Shown here: piece after piece, positions 1 through 5,576 of the stretch
Position numbering within the stretch: position 1 is the stretch's first letter
How the letters are laid out: each line of letters begins with the position of its first letter
DNA from: Propionibacteriaceae bacterium
Lineage (GTDB): Bacteria > Actinomycetota > Actinomycetes > Propionibacteriales > Propionibacteriaceae
Direction of reading: 5' to 3'
NCBI GenBank assembly: GCA_031254155.1
Contig: JAIRVA010000162.1
Location: forward strand, 1 to 10,093
Length of the DNA: 10,093 nucleotides
The notes under the pieces: generated by a model
What the model was told of the DNA's origin: nothing
What the model saw: the letters and a program-made list of their open reading frames with translations, nothing else
Databases searched by the model: none
Position numbers and translations under genes: made by a program

Positions 1-176
1 TGCCGGGCCTCCACCAGGGCGAACCGGAGCCCGTCAACGACAACCGCCAGGACGAGCAGCGCTCCCACCGCCGCGGCGGGCGGGCTCGCCACCCCGTAGC
101 CCGCTGCTCCCACGACGACGCCCACCGCACCGAGGACGACGGTCACCCTCAGCGGCCGGACGCGGGGGACGGCCAT
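1..176 (-). CDS. Probable DUF58-family membrane protein, N-terminal fragment
   Basis: Partial gene; only the first 58 codons are in the window and it runs off the left edge. The ATG (176-174) overlaps the TGA of the upstream ATPase gene by one base (TGATG), so translation is very likely coupled. The visible peptide starts with a basic stretch (MAVPRVRPLR). Two hydrophobic segments follow, about residues 11-30 and 34-52, separated by a short Ser-Pro-Pro turn, and then DGLRFALVEAR. A membrane hairpin at the N-terminus directly downstream of a MoxR ATPase is the usual arrangement of DUF58 proteins, which carry a von Willebrand-like domain further on. That domain lies outside the window, so the family call rests on position and the hairpin, not on a domain seen here. 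Another small membrane protein of the MoxR operon is the main alternative. Confidence 0.6.
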   Translation of the reverse strand, partial: MAVPRVRPLRVTVVLGAVGVVVGAAGYGVASPPAAAVGALLVLAVVVDGLRFALVEAR

Positions 177-1189
177 CACCGCACCTTGACCCGCTCCAGC
201 ACCTGGGTGAGCGCGGAATCAACCGCTTCGGCGGTGGTACCACGCCCCTGGGCGAGGCGGTGTCCCCACACGTGGGGCACCATCCGCTGGACGTCGTCCG
301 GCAGGACGTACCGCCGTCCCGCGAGCGCCGCCGCCGCCTTCGCGGCCCGCAGCAACTGGATGCCCGCCCGGGGCGACACGCCGAGCCGGATCCCGGGCAA
401 CTCGCGTGTCGCGCGGGCGATGTCCACGATGTACCGTTTGACCGCCTCCGACGCGTGCAGCGCCCGCACCGTCGCGATCATGGACACGACGTGGTCGGCG
501 CCCACCACCGGGTCGAGGTCATCCAACGGGTCGGCGAGTTCCTGGGAGTCGAGCATCCGGACCTCGTCCTCATACCCCGGGTAGCCGAGCGAGAGCCGCA
601 TCATGAACCGATCACGTTGGGCCTCGGGCAACGGGTACGTCCCCTCCATCTCGTGAGGGTTCTGTGTCGCGACGACCATGAACGGCTTGGGCAGCGCGTA
701 CGTCTTGCCGTCGACCGTCACCTGCGCCTCCTGCATCGACTCCAGCAGCGCCGACTGTGTCTTCGGCGAGGCCCGGTTGATCTCGTCCGCGATCACGATG
801 GAGGCGAAGACCGGGCCCGGGCTGAACTCGAACACGCCCGTCCCGGGCCGGTACACGCTGACGCCGACGATGTCCGACGGGAGCAGGTCAGGGGTGAACT
901 GGATCCGGGAGATCCGCGCGTCAACGGCCTTGGCGAGCGCCCGGGCGAGGGTCGTCTTACCCACCCCCGGGACGTCTTCGATGAGCAGGTGCCCCTCCGC
1001 CAGCAGCGCGATCACAGCCAGCTCGATCGCCGTCGTCTGGCCCTTGAGGACCGTCGCCACGGCATCGACGATGCTGTGCGGGTTGGCCGCCAGGCTGACC
1101 GGGGTCGGCGCCCGCGAGGCCACATCGGCCCCAGGCGGCGCGACCTGGCCCTGGCGGTAGGCCGCCGATGTCGGTTGCGGTTGCGACAC
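176..1189 (-). CDS. MoxR-type AAA+ ATPase
   Basis: A 337-residue AAA+ ATPase of the MoxR family. These proteins use ATP hydrolysis in a chaperone-like role, activating or assembling partner proteins, often ones with a von Willebrand domain encoded next door. Visible motifs in order: Walker A VPGVGKTT (73-80), the RIQFTPDLLPSDIVG segment (95-109), Walker B IVIADE with the DE pair at 135-136, INRASPKTQSALLE (137-150), sensor 1 ATQNP (174-178), QRDRF (191-195) with the likely arginine finger, and sensor 2 SPRAG (272-276) in the C-terminal lid. All catalytic positions are intact. The start is GTG, chosen because a strong GGGAGGGG ribosome site lies about five bases upstream. The first 35 or so residues are Pro/Ala-rich and look like a disordered tail. 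The gene overlaps the probable DUF58 gene by one base and follows an SRPBCC gene after 64 bases. The exact substrate cannot be inferred. Confidence 0.95.
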   Translation of the reverse strand: MSQPQPTSAAYRQGQVAPPGADVASRAPTPVSLAANPHSIVDAVATVLKGQTTAIELAVIALLAEGHLLIEDVPGVGKTTLARALAKAVDARISRIQFTPDLLPSDIVGVSVYRPGTGVFEFSPGPVFASIVIADEINRASPKTQSALLESMQEAQVTVDGKTYALPKPFMVVATQNPHEMEGTYPLPEAQRDRFMMRLSLGYPGYEDEVRMLDSQELADPLDDLDPVVGADHVVSMIATVRALHASEAVKRYIVDIARATRELPGIRLGVSPRAGIQLLRAAKAAAALAGRRYVLPDDVQRMVPHVWGHRLAQGRGTTAEAVDSALTQVLERVKVR

Positions 1190-1222
1190 TGTTCCCCTCC
1201 CTCACGTCACACGACGTACGCC

Positions 1223-1228
1223 AGTGTA
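1223..1228 (-). promoter_or_regulatory. Candidate -10 element for the moxR gene
   Basis: Read leftward this is TACACT, a good match to the TANNNT -10 consensus, and identical to the hexamer in front of the small membrane protein at 5176. It would start a transcript with a leader of about 27 bases containing the GGGAGGGG ribosome site. No convincing -35 element is visible 16-18 bases upstream. The gene may therefore have its own promoter in addition to read-through from the SRPBCC gene. A five-base inverted repeat (ACGTC, four-base loop, GACGT; 1204-1217) lies in this leader. Confidence 0.4.
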
Positions 1229-1253
1229 CCCCGCAACCCGGACGTGACGAGGT

Positions 1254-1658
1254 CTAGACTACGTCGTGGTCGATTCGCTCGAGAGCAGCCCGCCAGCGGG
1301 CCGTCGCCTTCGGGACATCGAAGTCAGCGTTGGAATGGTCATGGGAAATCTGGATCTTGGTCTGGGCGGGGCCGACGGCTTCGAGGGTGAGGTCAACCCA
1401 GGTCTTCGGCGCGTCCGCGTCCTTGTGCCACGAGAACCGGATCTCTTCCAGGGGATGGAACGAGCGGGTGACCCCCCACGTTCCGTTGGCGGCCCGCCAC
1501 GTGTCGCCCTTCGTGCCGAGGGTGGCACCGTCGCCGAGCAGGTCGGCCTGGCCTTGCGGGGTTAGAAGGACTGCCCACACAGTCTTCACCGGATAGTTCA
1601 CCACGCGTGAAACCACGGTGGTGACTGTTGTTTGTGCGTCGGTGACTTGCTCCGTCAT
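1254..1658 (-). CDS. SRPBCC-fold (AHSA1/polyketide-cyclase-like) protein
   Basis: A 134-residue cytoplasmic protein with no signal peptide or membrane segment, matching the SRPBCC superfamily in length and layout. The N-terminal strand VSRVVNYPVKTVWAVL (about 17-32) resembles the family's start, where a helix follows 'a..VW..LT'. Next come a TWGVTRSF/IRFSWH strand pair (about 61-77) and the VDLTLEAVGPAQTKIQISH strands (about 87-105). The protein ends with a RWRAALERI helix (about 121-129), the usual C-terminal helix over the hydrophobic cavity. The ATG is preceded by AGAGG about eight bases upstream. Members bind small hydrophobic ligands or, in the AHSA1 branch, Hsp90-like partners; no ligand can be named here. 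It is divergent from the lipoprotein gene and upstream of moxR on the same strand, so it could share a transcript with moxR. Confidence 0.85.
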   Translation of the reverse strand: MTEQVTDAQTTVTTVVSRVVNYPVKTVWAVLLTPQGQADLLGDGATLGTKGDTWRAANGTWGVTRSFHPLEEIRFSWHKDADAPKTWVDLTLEAVGPAQTKIQISHDHSNADFDVPKATARWRAALERIDHDVV

Positions 1659-1678
1659 GTTGAGACCTCTCTAGTCTG

Positions 1679-1694
1679 CCAGGTGGTGGCCTGG
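1679..1694 (-). repeat. Inverted repeat in the leader of the SRPBCC gene
   Basis: CCAGG (1679-1683) and CCTGG (1690-1694) are perfect five-base inverted copies around a six-base loop. They lie 20-35 bases before the SRPBCC start codon. If that gene is transcribed from further upstream, this would be a small hairpin in its leader; otherwise it may be a protein-binding site. It is short enough to be chance. Confidence 0.35.
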
Positions 1695-1699
1695 GCTTC

Positions 1700-1725
1700 G
1701 CTGGCGAGCGCCCTCGCTCGTTGGC
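1700..1725. repeat. Inverted repeat in the divergent promoter region
   Basis: CGAGCG (1705-1710) and CGCTCG (1715-1720) are perfect inverted copies around a four-base loop. In rightward RNA the stem extends to 11 pairs (1700-1725) through three G-U/U-G pairs and two further Watson-Crick pairs. In leftward RNA the three wobble positions become A-C mismatches. The rightward gene appears to start its RNA only at 1798, so the rightward stem would need another, unseen transcript. An operator between the two divergent genes is the simplest alternative. Confidence 0.45.
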
Positions 1726-1751
1726 ATAGACGATACCCCGCCACGCCCGCA

Positions 1752-1797
1752 AAAAAAAGGCCATCGTCGGCTTCATGGCGTCCGCTACAGTGGTGGT
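1752..1797 (+). promoter_or_regulatory. Leaderless promoter of the lipoprotein gene, with UP-like A-tract
   Basis: TACAGT (1786-1791) lies six bases before the ATG at 1798. With transcription starting at that A, the hexamer sits at -12 to -7, exactly the sigma-70-type -10 position, so the mRNA would have no leader and no ribosome site. The -35 region (1763-1768, ATCGTC) is poor. An A8 run (1751-1758) followed by GG covers -47 to -38. Bases 1752-1760 fit the proximal UP-element consensus AAAAAARNR at its usual -46 to -38 position. That consensus was defined in E. coli, so its use here is inference. Confidence 0.6.
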
Positions 1798-2682
1798 ATG
1801 CGCTTTCTCCGTCTCGTGGCCGCCGTACTCGGCGTGTTTCTGCTTGCCGGATGTACGGAGCCAGCGCCGGGCCCCCAGCCGACGCCGGACTTCCTGGTGG
1901 CTGGGCACGCGGCCGACATGATCGACCAACTCATCGCGGCGGCGGGGACCAACCGCGTGATCAACCTGGAACTGACCAGGACGGAGGTCCGGCTGACCGC
2001 CATCGCCGGGCAGTCCGCGGTCACGTACGCCTACCGCGACGGCCAGATCGCCCCGATCGACTCGGACGTGGCGTTTGTCGGCCAGGCCATCTTTGATCCC
2101 CGGAAGTTCGCACTGAGCGATATCGGCACCCTGTTCACGCAGGCGGCGGCCATCGCCGGCAGCACCGCCGGGCAGCAACTCCAGATCGTCGACTACAACA
2201 ACGGTGATCTCTACATCACCGTGACCACGAACCCGGAGACCCGGCCCGTGTTCTTCACCCCCGCGGGGGACCTCATCGGCGTCGTTGATCCCGCGGACCC
2301 CGCCCAGCTCGCGCCGGCCCTGGACGAAGTCCTCGAACGCCAGGTAGTCCGGGTGACGGTTAGTTCGACAGGCAGCGTCTCGGCCGATGTCGCCGCCGGC
2401 CCCGGTCAGGTGCTCCACATCGTCCGGACCTCGGGTTTCCCGGTCCGCGGCGCGCTGAAGACCGAGGCGGCGCCACCCGAGCCGTTCACCCGCGCGTACG
2501 TCACGGCCGCCACCGTCGAAACGGTCCTCGCCGGGGCCGAGGATGCTCTGGGACGCCCGTTGGCCGACGGGTATGAGCTCACCATTGAGCGCCCCGCCGG
2601 CGAGGAAATCCCCACCGCCACGGTCACCATGGGTCTCAAATCGGTCCACCTCACCCTCGACGGTGTCGTGATCCCCCGGTGA
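1798..2682 (+). CDS. Predicted lipoprotein of unknown function
   Basis: A 294-residue secreted lipoprotein; I do not recognise the family. Residues 1-18 form a signal peptide (MRFLR, then a hydrophobic core) ending in the lipobox LAGC, so Cys19 should be lipidated and the protein anchored on the outer face of the membrane. A Pro-rich linker (about 21-30) follows. The rest appears to be built of four units of about 50 residues, at roughly 40-88, 107-162, 168-216 and 237-292. Each has an amphipathic helix followed by two or more strands, for example DYNNGDLYITVTT followed by PVFFTPAGDLI in unit two. This recalls PepSY-like folds, but that is inference from pattern only. No catalytic motif is visible. 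Translation is probably from a leaderless mRNA, since the ATG lies six bases after a -10 hexamer. The BI-1 family gene follows after 43 bases. Confidence 0.85.
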   Translation: MRFLRLVAAVLGVFLLAGCTEPAPGPQPTPDFLVAGHAADMIDQLIAAAGTNRVINLELTRTEVRLTAIAGQSAVTYAYRDGQIAPIDSDVAFVGQAIFDPRKFALSDIGTLFTQAAAIAGSTAGQQLQIVDYNNGDLYITVTTNPETRPVFFTPAGDLIGVVDPADPAQLAPALDEVLERQVVRVTVSSTGSVSADVAAGPGQVLHIVRTSGFPVRGALKTEAAPPEPFTRAYVTAATVETVLAGAEDALGRPLADGYELTIERPAGEEIPTATVTMGLKSVHLTLDGVVIPR

Positions 2683-2684
2683 GC

Positions 2685-2695
2685 TAGAATATAGT
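2685..2695 (+). promoter_or_regulatory. Candidate -10 element(s) for the BI-1 family gene
   Basis: TAGAAT (2685-2690) overlaps TATAGT (2690-2695) just after the lipoprotein stop codon, in an AT-rich patch that stands out from the GC-rich surroundings. Either fits TANNNT and would give a leader of about 25-35 bases containing the GGAAGGGA ribosome site. No clear -35 hexamer is found at 16-18 bases. The gene could therefore be expressed both from here and by read-through. Confidence 0.4.
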
Positions 2696-2710
2696 GATTG
2701 ACACATTGAT

Positions 2711-2718
2711 GGAAGGGA
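2711..2718 (+). promoter_or_regulatory. Ribosome binding site of the BI-1 family gene
   Basis: GGAAGGGA lies seven bases before the ATG at 2726 and fixes that start. It is the strongest ribosome site in the rightward block; the lipoprotein, the MFS transporter and the small membrane protein lack one. Confidence 0.7.
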
Positions 2719-2725
2719 CCCTGCA

Positions 2726-3640
2726 ATGACAAATCCCGTGCTCGCTCGTTCGGAGGCTTTCGCGCGCTCCGGGTACGCGTCACCCGCCGCCCAGCAGTAC
2801 AACCAGGCCGGCCCGACCTACACGCCTTACGCCGGCCCGATGCCTGGCCAGCCGTACGCCCCGGGTCAGCCGTACGCCCCCGGTCAGCCGTACGCCCCCG
2901 GTCTGCCGTACGCCCAGCCCACCTGGCAGCCGCCCGTGGCCCCGCCGGTCCAGAAGGTCATGACCCTGGACGACGTGATCACGAAGACCGGGCTCACCAT
3001 GGGGACGACGATCGTCGTCGCCATCCTGGCGGTGCTCGCAACGACCACGTTCGGACTGCCGATCACCGGGTTGTACGCCGCCGGTATCGTCTGCTCCCTC
3101 GCCACGATCATCTTCGCCTTCGTCGCCGCGTCCCGCCGCCGGGTCGGCCCGGGCATCGCCATCTCGTTCGCCGTCCTGGAAGGGGTGATGATCGGCGCCA
3201 TCTCGCTCATCTTCGAGATGGTGTACCCCGGCATCGTCCTCCAGGCCGTCCTCGCCACCTTCGTCACCGCGGCCATCGTGCTCGTCGCGTTCCGGTTCGG
3301 CAACTTCCGGCTCTCGGGCAAGATGCGCAAGATCGTCGTGATCGCCATGATGGCGTACGCCGGCGTGGCACTCGTCAACCTCGTCTTGTTCCTCTTCGGC
3401 ATCAACCTCGGCCTGTTCCCCGGACCGACCGGACCGGTGAGCTGGATCGCCTGGCTCGCCGCCGGTGTCGGGGTCGTCTTAGCCGTCCTCAGCCTGGTCG
3501 ACGACTTCCAGTATGTCGAGCAGGGCATCGCCAACCGCGCCCCGGCCACCGAATCGTGGCGCGCCGCCTACGGCCTCACCGTGACCCTCGTCTGGCTGTA
3601 CGTCAACCTGTTGCGCATCCTGTCGTACCTCCGCCGCTGA
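2726..3640 (+). CDS. Bax inhibitor-1/YccA family membrane protein
   Basis: A 304-residue integral membrane protein of the Bax inhibitor-1 (TMBIM/YccA/YetJ) family. Characterised relatives are pH-sensitive calcium-leak channels or modulators of membrane proteolysis; the role here is unknown. About 75 N-terminal residues form a Pro/Tyr/Gly/Gln-rich tail that opens with TNPVLAR, like other actinobacterial members. The tail contains a QPYAPG repeat (42-59). Seven hydrophobic segments follow, at roughly 91-114, 115-135, 142-163, 168-188, 202-226, 238-257 and 283-300. The C-terminal block SLVDDFQYVEQG (256-267), then WRAAYGLTVTLVWLYVNLLR (278-297), is the best family signature. Asp259/Asp260 lie where the family carries acidic residues tied to pH sensing. 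The C-terminus YLRR is basic and probably cytoplasmic. The MFS gene starts three bases after the stop, in the same reading frame. Confidence 0.92.
   Translation: MTNPVLARSEAFARSGYASPAAQQYNQAGPTYTPYAGPMPGQPYAPGQPYAPGQPYAPGLPYAQPTWQPPVAPPVQKVMTLDDVITKTGLTMGTTIVVAILAVLATTTFGLPITGLYAAGIVCSLATIIFAFVAASRRRVGPGIAISFAVLEGVMIGAISLIFEMVYPGIVLQAVLATFVTAAIVLVAFRFGNFRLSGKMRKIVVIAMMAYAGVALVNLVLFLFGINLGLFPGPTGPVSWIAWLAAGVGVVLAVLSLVDDFQYVEQGIANRAPATESWRAAYGLTVTLVWLYVNLLRILSYLRR
2849..2917 (+). repeat. 18-bp tandem repeat in the BI-1 family gene
   Basis: Three 18-base units (2849-2866, 2867-2884, 2885-2902) and a partial fourth (2903-2917) encode QPYAPG, QPYAPG, QPYAPG and LPYAQ. Units two and three are identical; unit one differs at one base. 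Near-identity including third codon positions suggests recent slippage expansion, so copy number may vary between strains without a frameshift. Confidence 0.9.
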
Positions 3641-3643
3641 CCG

Positions 3644-5113
3644 GTGTCTACGACCTCGGAAACCCCGGAAACTTCGTACACCCCGGATCCCCGCCGGTGG
3701 AAGGCGCTCGCGGTCTGCTTCACCGGTGGCTTCGTGACGATGCTGGATGTCTCAATCGTCAACGTCGCCCTGCCGTCGATGCAGGCGGCGCTCCACGCGG
3801 GCGCGACCCAGCTGCAGCTAGTCGTGGCCGGGTACACGCTGGCGTTCGGCCTGGTCCTGGTGCCTTTCGGCCGTCTCGGTGACGCCCGCGGCCGCCGGAT
3901 CATGTTCATGATCGCGATGGCGGGCTTCGCCGTCATGAGCCTCACCGCCGGGCTGGCCCAGACGGACACCGGGCTCGCCATCGCCCGCCTCCTGCAGGGT
4001 GCGTTCGCGGGCATGAGCTACCCCCAGGTGTCGGGCATGATCCAGCAGATGTTCCGCGGCCGGGAACGGGCGCAGGCCTTCGGCTACCTGGGCGCCGTCA
4101 TCGGGGTTTCCACCGCGCTCGGACCCCTGATCGGCGGTCTCATCCTCGCGCTGGCCGGCCCCGCGAACGGCTGGCGCTGGGTGTTCCTGATCAACGTACC
4201 TTTCTGCTTGGGCGTACTCCCCCTCGCGCGCCGCCTGCTCCCCCGCCCGCCCGCGGCGACCGTGTCCACCCGGCTCGACCTCGTCGGCCTGGCCCTCATC
4301 GGCCTCGGTACGGCGACGTTCATGGCCCCCTTCGTGACCACCCCCGACACCGGGTTCTTCGACGCTCCCGGTCGCTGGCTCTGGCTGGTACCGGCGGCCG
4401 TCCTGCTCCCCGTCACGTTTGTCTGGGAACGGCGGTACGAACGCCGCTACGGCGCCGCCGTCCTCAACCCCGGCCTGCTGCGCACGCGGTCGTACCTCTA
4501 CGGCGCCGCGCTCGGCAGCGCCTACTTCGCCGGTTTCACCGCCCTCATGCTCATCGTGTCGATGATGCTCCAGTCCGGCCTTCGCCAGACCGCCCTCGTC
4601 ACCGGTCTCGTCATGCTGCCGTACGCGGTCGCCTCAGGGTTCTTCGCCGCCCAGGCGGGCCGGCTCGTGCCACGGATCGGCCGGACGCTCGTCGTCGCCG
4701 GCCTGGCAACGACCCTCGCTGGCCTCGTCGCCGTCATCCTCGTGACCCGCTTCGTCCCGACGGGCCACATGGTCTGGGTCCTCGCCGCCGCCCTGTTCGT
4801 CATGGGCGCCGGCAACGGTGCCGTCATCTCGCCCAACCAGGCGCTCACGTTCCAGGATGTGCCGCCCCAGTACGGATCGGTCGCCGGGGCGGTCCTCCAG
4901 GTCGGACAGCGCAGCGGATCGGCCGTCGGTGTCGCCATCGTCCTCGCGCTCTACCTCAGCACCGTCGCCACCCGGTCCGGCAGCCTGGGCATAGTGGACG
5001 CCGCCCGCGTGGGCGCCAGCACCTCGCTCATCGTCTCGGCGGCCTTCATCGCCGTCGCCCTGCTCATCGCCATCGCGGACCGGCGACGGCGGCACCCCGC
5101 GCCCGCTCCCTGA
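3644..5113 (+). CDS. MFS transporter, DHA2 (14-helix, EmrB/QacA-like) type
   Basis: A 489-residue drug:H+ antiporter-like transporter of the inner membrane. Length and hydrophobic profile fit the 14-helix DHA2 branch. Family motifs: LDVSIVNVALP (34-44) at the end of helix 1, motif A GRLGDARGRR (76-85) in the helix 2-3 loop, RLLQG (115-119), motif C-like GVSTALGPLIGG (154-165) in helix 5, and WRWVFLINVP (177-186). Such proteins expel drugs, dyes or other small molecules using the proton gradient; the substrate cannot be told from sequence. The start is GTG, needed to keep the short cytoplasmic tail and helix 1; later in-frame starts would cut helix 1. No ribosome site precedes it. The start lies three bases after the BI-1 stop in the same frame, so translation should depend on re-initiation, or in small part on read-through. 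A leaderless small gene follows after 62 bases. Confidence 0.93.
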   Translation: MSTTSETPETSYTPDPRRWKALAVCFTGGFVTMLDVSIVNVALPSMQAALHAGATQLQLVVAGYTLAFGLVLVPFGRLGDARGRRIMFMIAMAGFAVMSLTAGLAQTDTGLAIARLLQGAFAGMSYPQVSGMIQQMFRGRERAQAFGYLGAVIGVSTALGPLIGGLILALAGPANGWRWVFLINVPFCLGVLPLARRLLPRPPAATVSTRLDLVGLALIGLGTATFMAPFVTTPDTGFFDAPGRWLWLVPAAVLLPVTFVWERRYERRYGAAVLNPGLLRTRSYLYGAALGSAYFAGFTALMLIVSMMLQSGLRQTALVTGLVMLPYAVASGFFAAQAGRLVPRIGRTLVVAGLATTLAGLVAVILVTRFVPTGHMVWVLAAALFVMGAGNGAVISPNQALTFQDVPPQYGSVAGAVLQVGQRSGSAVGVAIVLALYLSTVATRSGSLGIVDAARVGASTSLIVSAAFIAVALLIAIADRRRRHPAPAP

Positions 5114-5142
5114 TTTGTCCCCGAGGCCCACCTGAAACCGGT

Positions 5143-5158
5143 CAACGACCTATCGTTG
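5143..5158. promoter_or_regulatory. Palindrome between -35 and -10: candidate operator
   Basis: CAACGA (5143-5148) and TCGTTG (5153-5158) are perfect inverted copies separated by four bases. They lie 5-20 bases upstream of the TACACT -10 element of the next gene, so a bound protein would cover the promoter core. An alternative reading is a weak hairpin about 30 bases after the MFS stop codon; six pairs, mostly A-T, and no U-tract make that less likely. Confidence 0.45.
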
Positions 5159-5163
5159 TCGCC

Positions 5164-5175
5164 TACACTGGACTC
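5164..5175 (+). promoter_or_regulatory. Leaderless promoter of the small membrane protein gene
   Basis: TACACT (5164-5169) followed by six bases and the ATG at 5176 places the hexamer at -12 to -7 of a transcript starting on the initiation codon. This is the same geometry as the lipoprotein promoter. There is no purine-rich ribosome site before the ATG. The -35 position (about 5140-5146, GGTCAAC) is a weak match and overlaps the palindrome at 5143-5158. Confidence 0.55.
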
Positions 5176-5517
5176 ATGAACCATGATCCTGAAGCCGCTT
5201 GGCCCCTCACCCCGACCGACCAGGGCTACATCCCCAATCCCGCGCCGTCACCGACACCCCTGCCACCGAACCCCGTGGCCCCCTACGCCCCGCGCCCAAT
5301 GGTGACCTTCCAACCGGGTAACCAGTCTGGTACCTTCTCACCGTCGCAAAAGATCGCCGTCCTGGCCATTGTCCTCGGTTTGTCCATCCCCCTGACCGCG
5401 ATCGCCACGAGCATGATGGGGATCATCGGCCTCGTCATCGTCTGGGTCGGGATCATCGGGGTCGTCGCCCTGGCCTTCGGCAAGATTCAGATCACCACAC
5501 AGTCGCGGAAGGGGTGA
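5176..5517 (+). CDS. Small proline-rich two-helix membrane protein
   Basis: A 113-residue protein of unknown function. Residues 1-55 are hydrophilic and rich in Pro and Asn (NPAPSPTPLPPNPVAPYAP, 21-39), with no signal peptide. Residues about 59-79 and 81-103 are two hydrophobic segments rich in Ile, Val and Gly that form a helical hairpin. The tail GKIQITTQSRKG is basic. The plan, a cytoplasmic Pro-rich tail followed by two helices, is common in actinobacterial DUF4190-like proteins, but the match is too general for a family call. The start is supported by a -10 hexamer six bases upstream (leaderless). A hairpin five bases after the stop would end its transcript. Its Pro/Tyr tail resembles that of the BI-1 family protein in composition only. 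Confidence 0.75.
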   Translation: MNHDPEAAWPLTPTDQGYIPNPAPSPTPLPPNPVAPYAPRPMVTFQPGNQSGTFSPSQKIAVLAIVLGLSIPLTAIATSMMGIIGLVIVWVGIIGVVALAFGKIQITTQSRKG

Positions 5518-5576
5518 CCCTGGACCGAGCTACATCATCTAGTTCGGTCCCGCCACCACGTCGTCGCGGAAGGGGT
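5502..5576 (+). repeat. 14-bp direct repeat across the convergent junction
   Basis: GTCGCGGAAGGGGT occurs at 5502-5515 and again at 5563-5576, 61 bases apart. The first copy spans the last four sense codons and the first stop-codon base of the small membrane protein gene. The second is one arm of the rpoC terminator plus the first loop base. The other terminator arm could therefore pair with either copy, enclosing the rightward hairpin in the longer version. Confidence 0.75.
5522..5550 (+). terminator. Rightward terminator hairpin after the small membrane protein gene
   Basis: An 11-pair stem (5522-5532 with 5540-5550) closes a seven-base loop, starting five bases after the TGA at 5515-5517. 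All pairs are Watson-Crick except 5529-5543, which is G-U in rightward RNA and would be a C-A mismatch in leftward RNA. There is no U-tract, as is common for terminators in high-GC Actinomycetota. Position and strand bias both point to the rightward genes. Confidence 0.7.

Noticed and set aside
260..1390. Rightward open frame of 376 codons opposite moxR
   Set aside because: Antisense to a complete MoxR ATPase with all motifs; the frame also crosses the intergenic gap and ends inside another gene, as shadow frames do.
1751..1758. A8/T8 run as the U-tract of a terminator
   Set aside because: On the leftward strand the T-run comes before the hairpin, not after it; on the rightward strand it is an A-run 25 bases after the stem. 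Neither order fits a terminator; an UP-like element fits better.
2698..2703. TTGACA as a -35 element for the BI-1 gene
   Set aside because: Although it is a perfect hexamer, 17 bases downstream there is no -10-like sequence; that position falls on the start codon itself. The AT-rich hexamers at 2685-2695 are better placed.
1393..2802. Long leftward open frame of 469 codons across the lipoprotein gene
   Set aside because: It is antisense to a gene with a clear signal peptide and lipobox, overlaps the start of the SRPBCC gene in another frame, and its Arg/Gly/Asp-rich composition is typical of a high-GC shadow frame.
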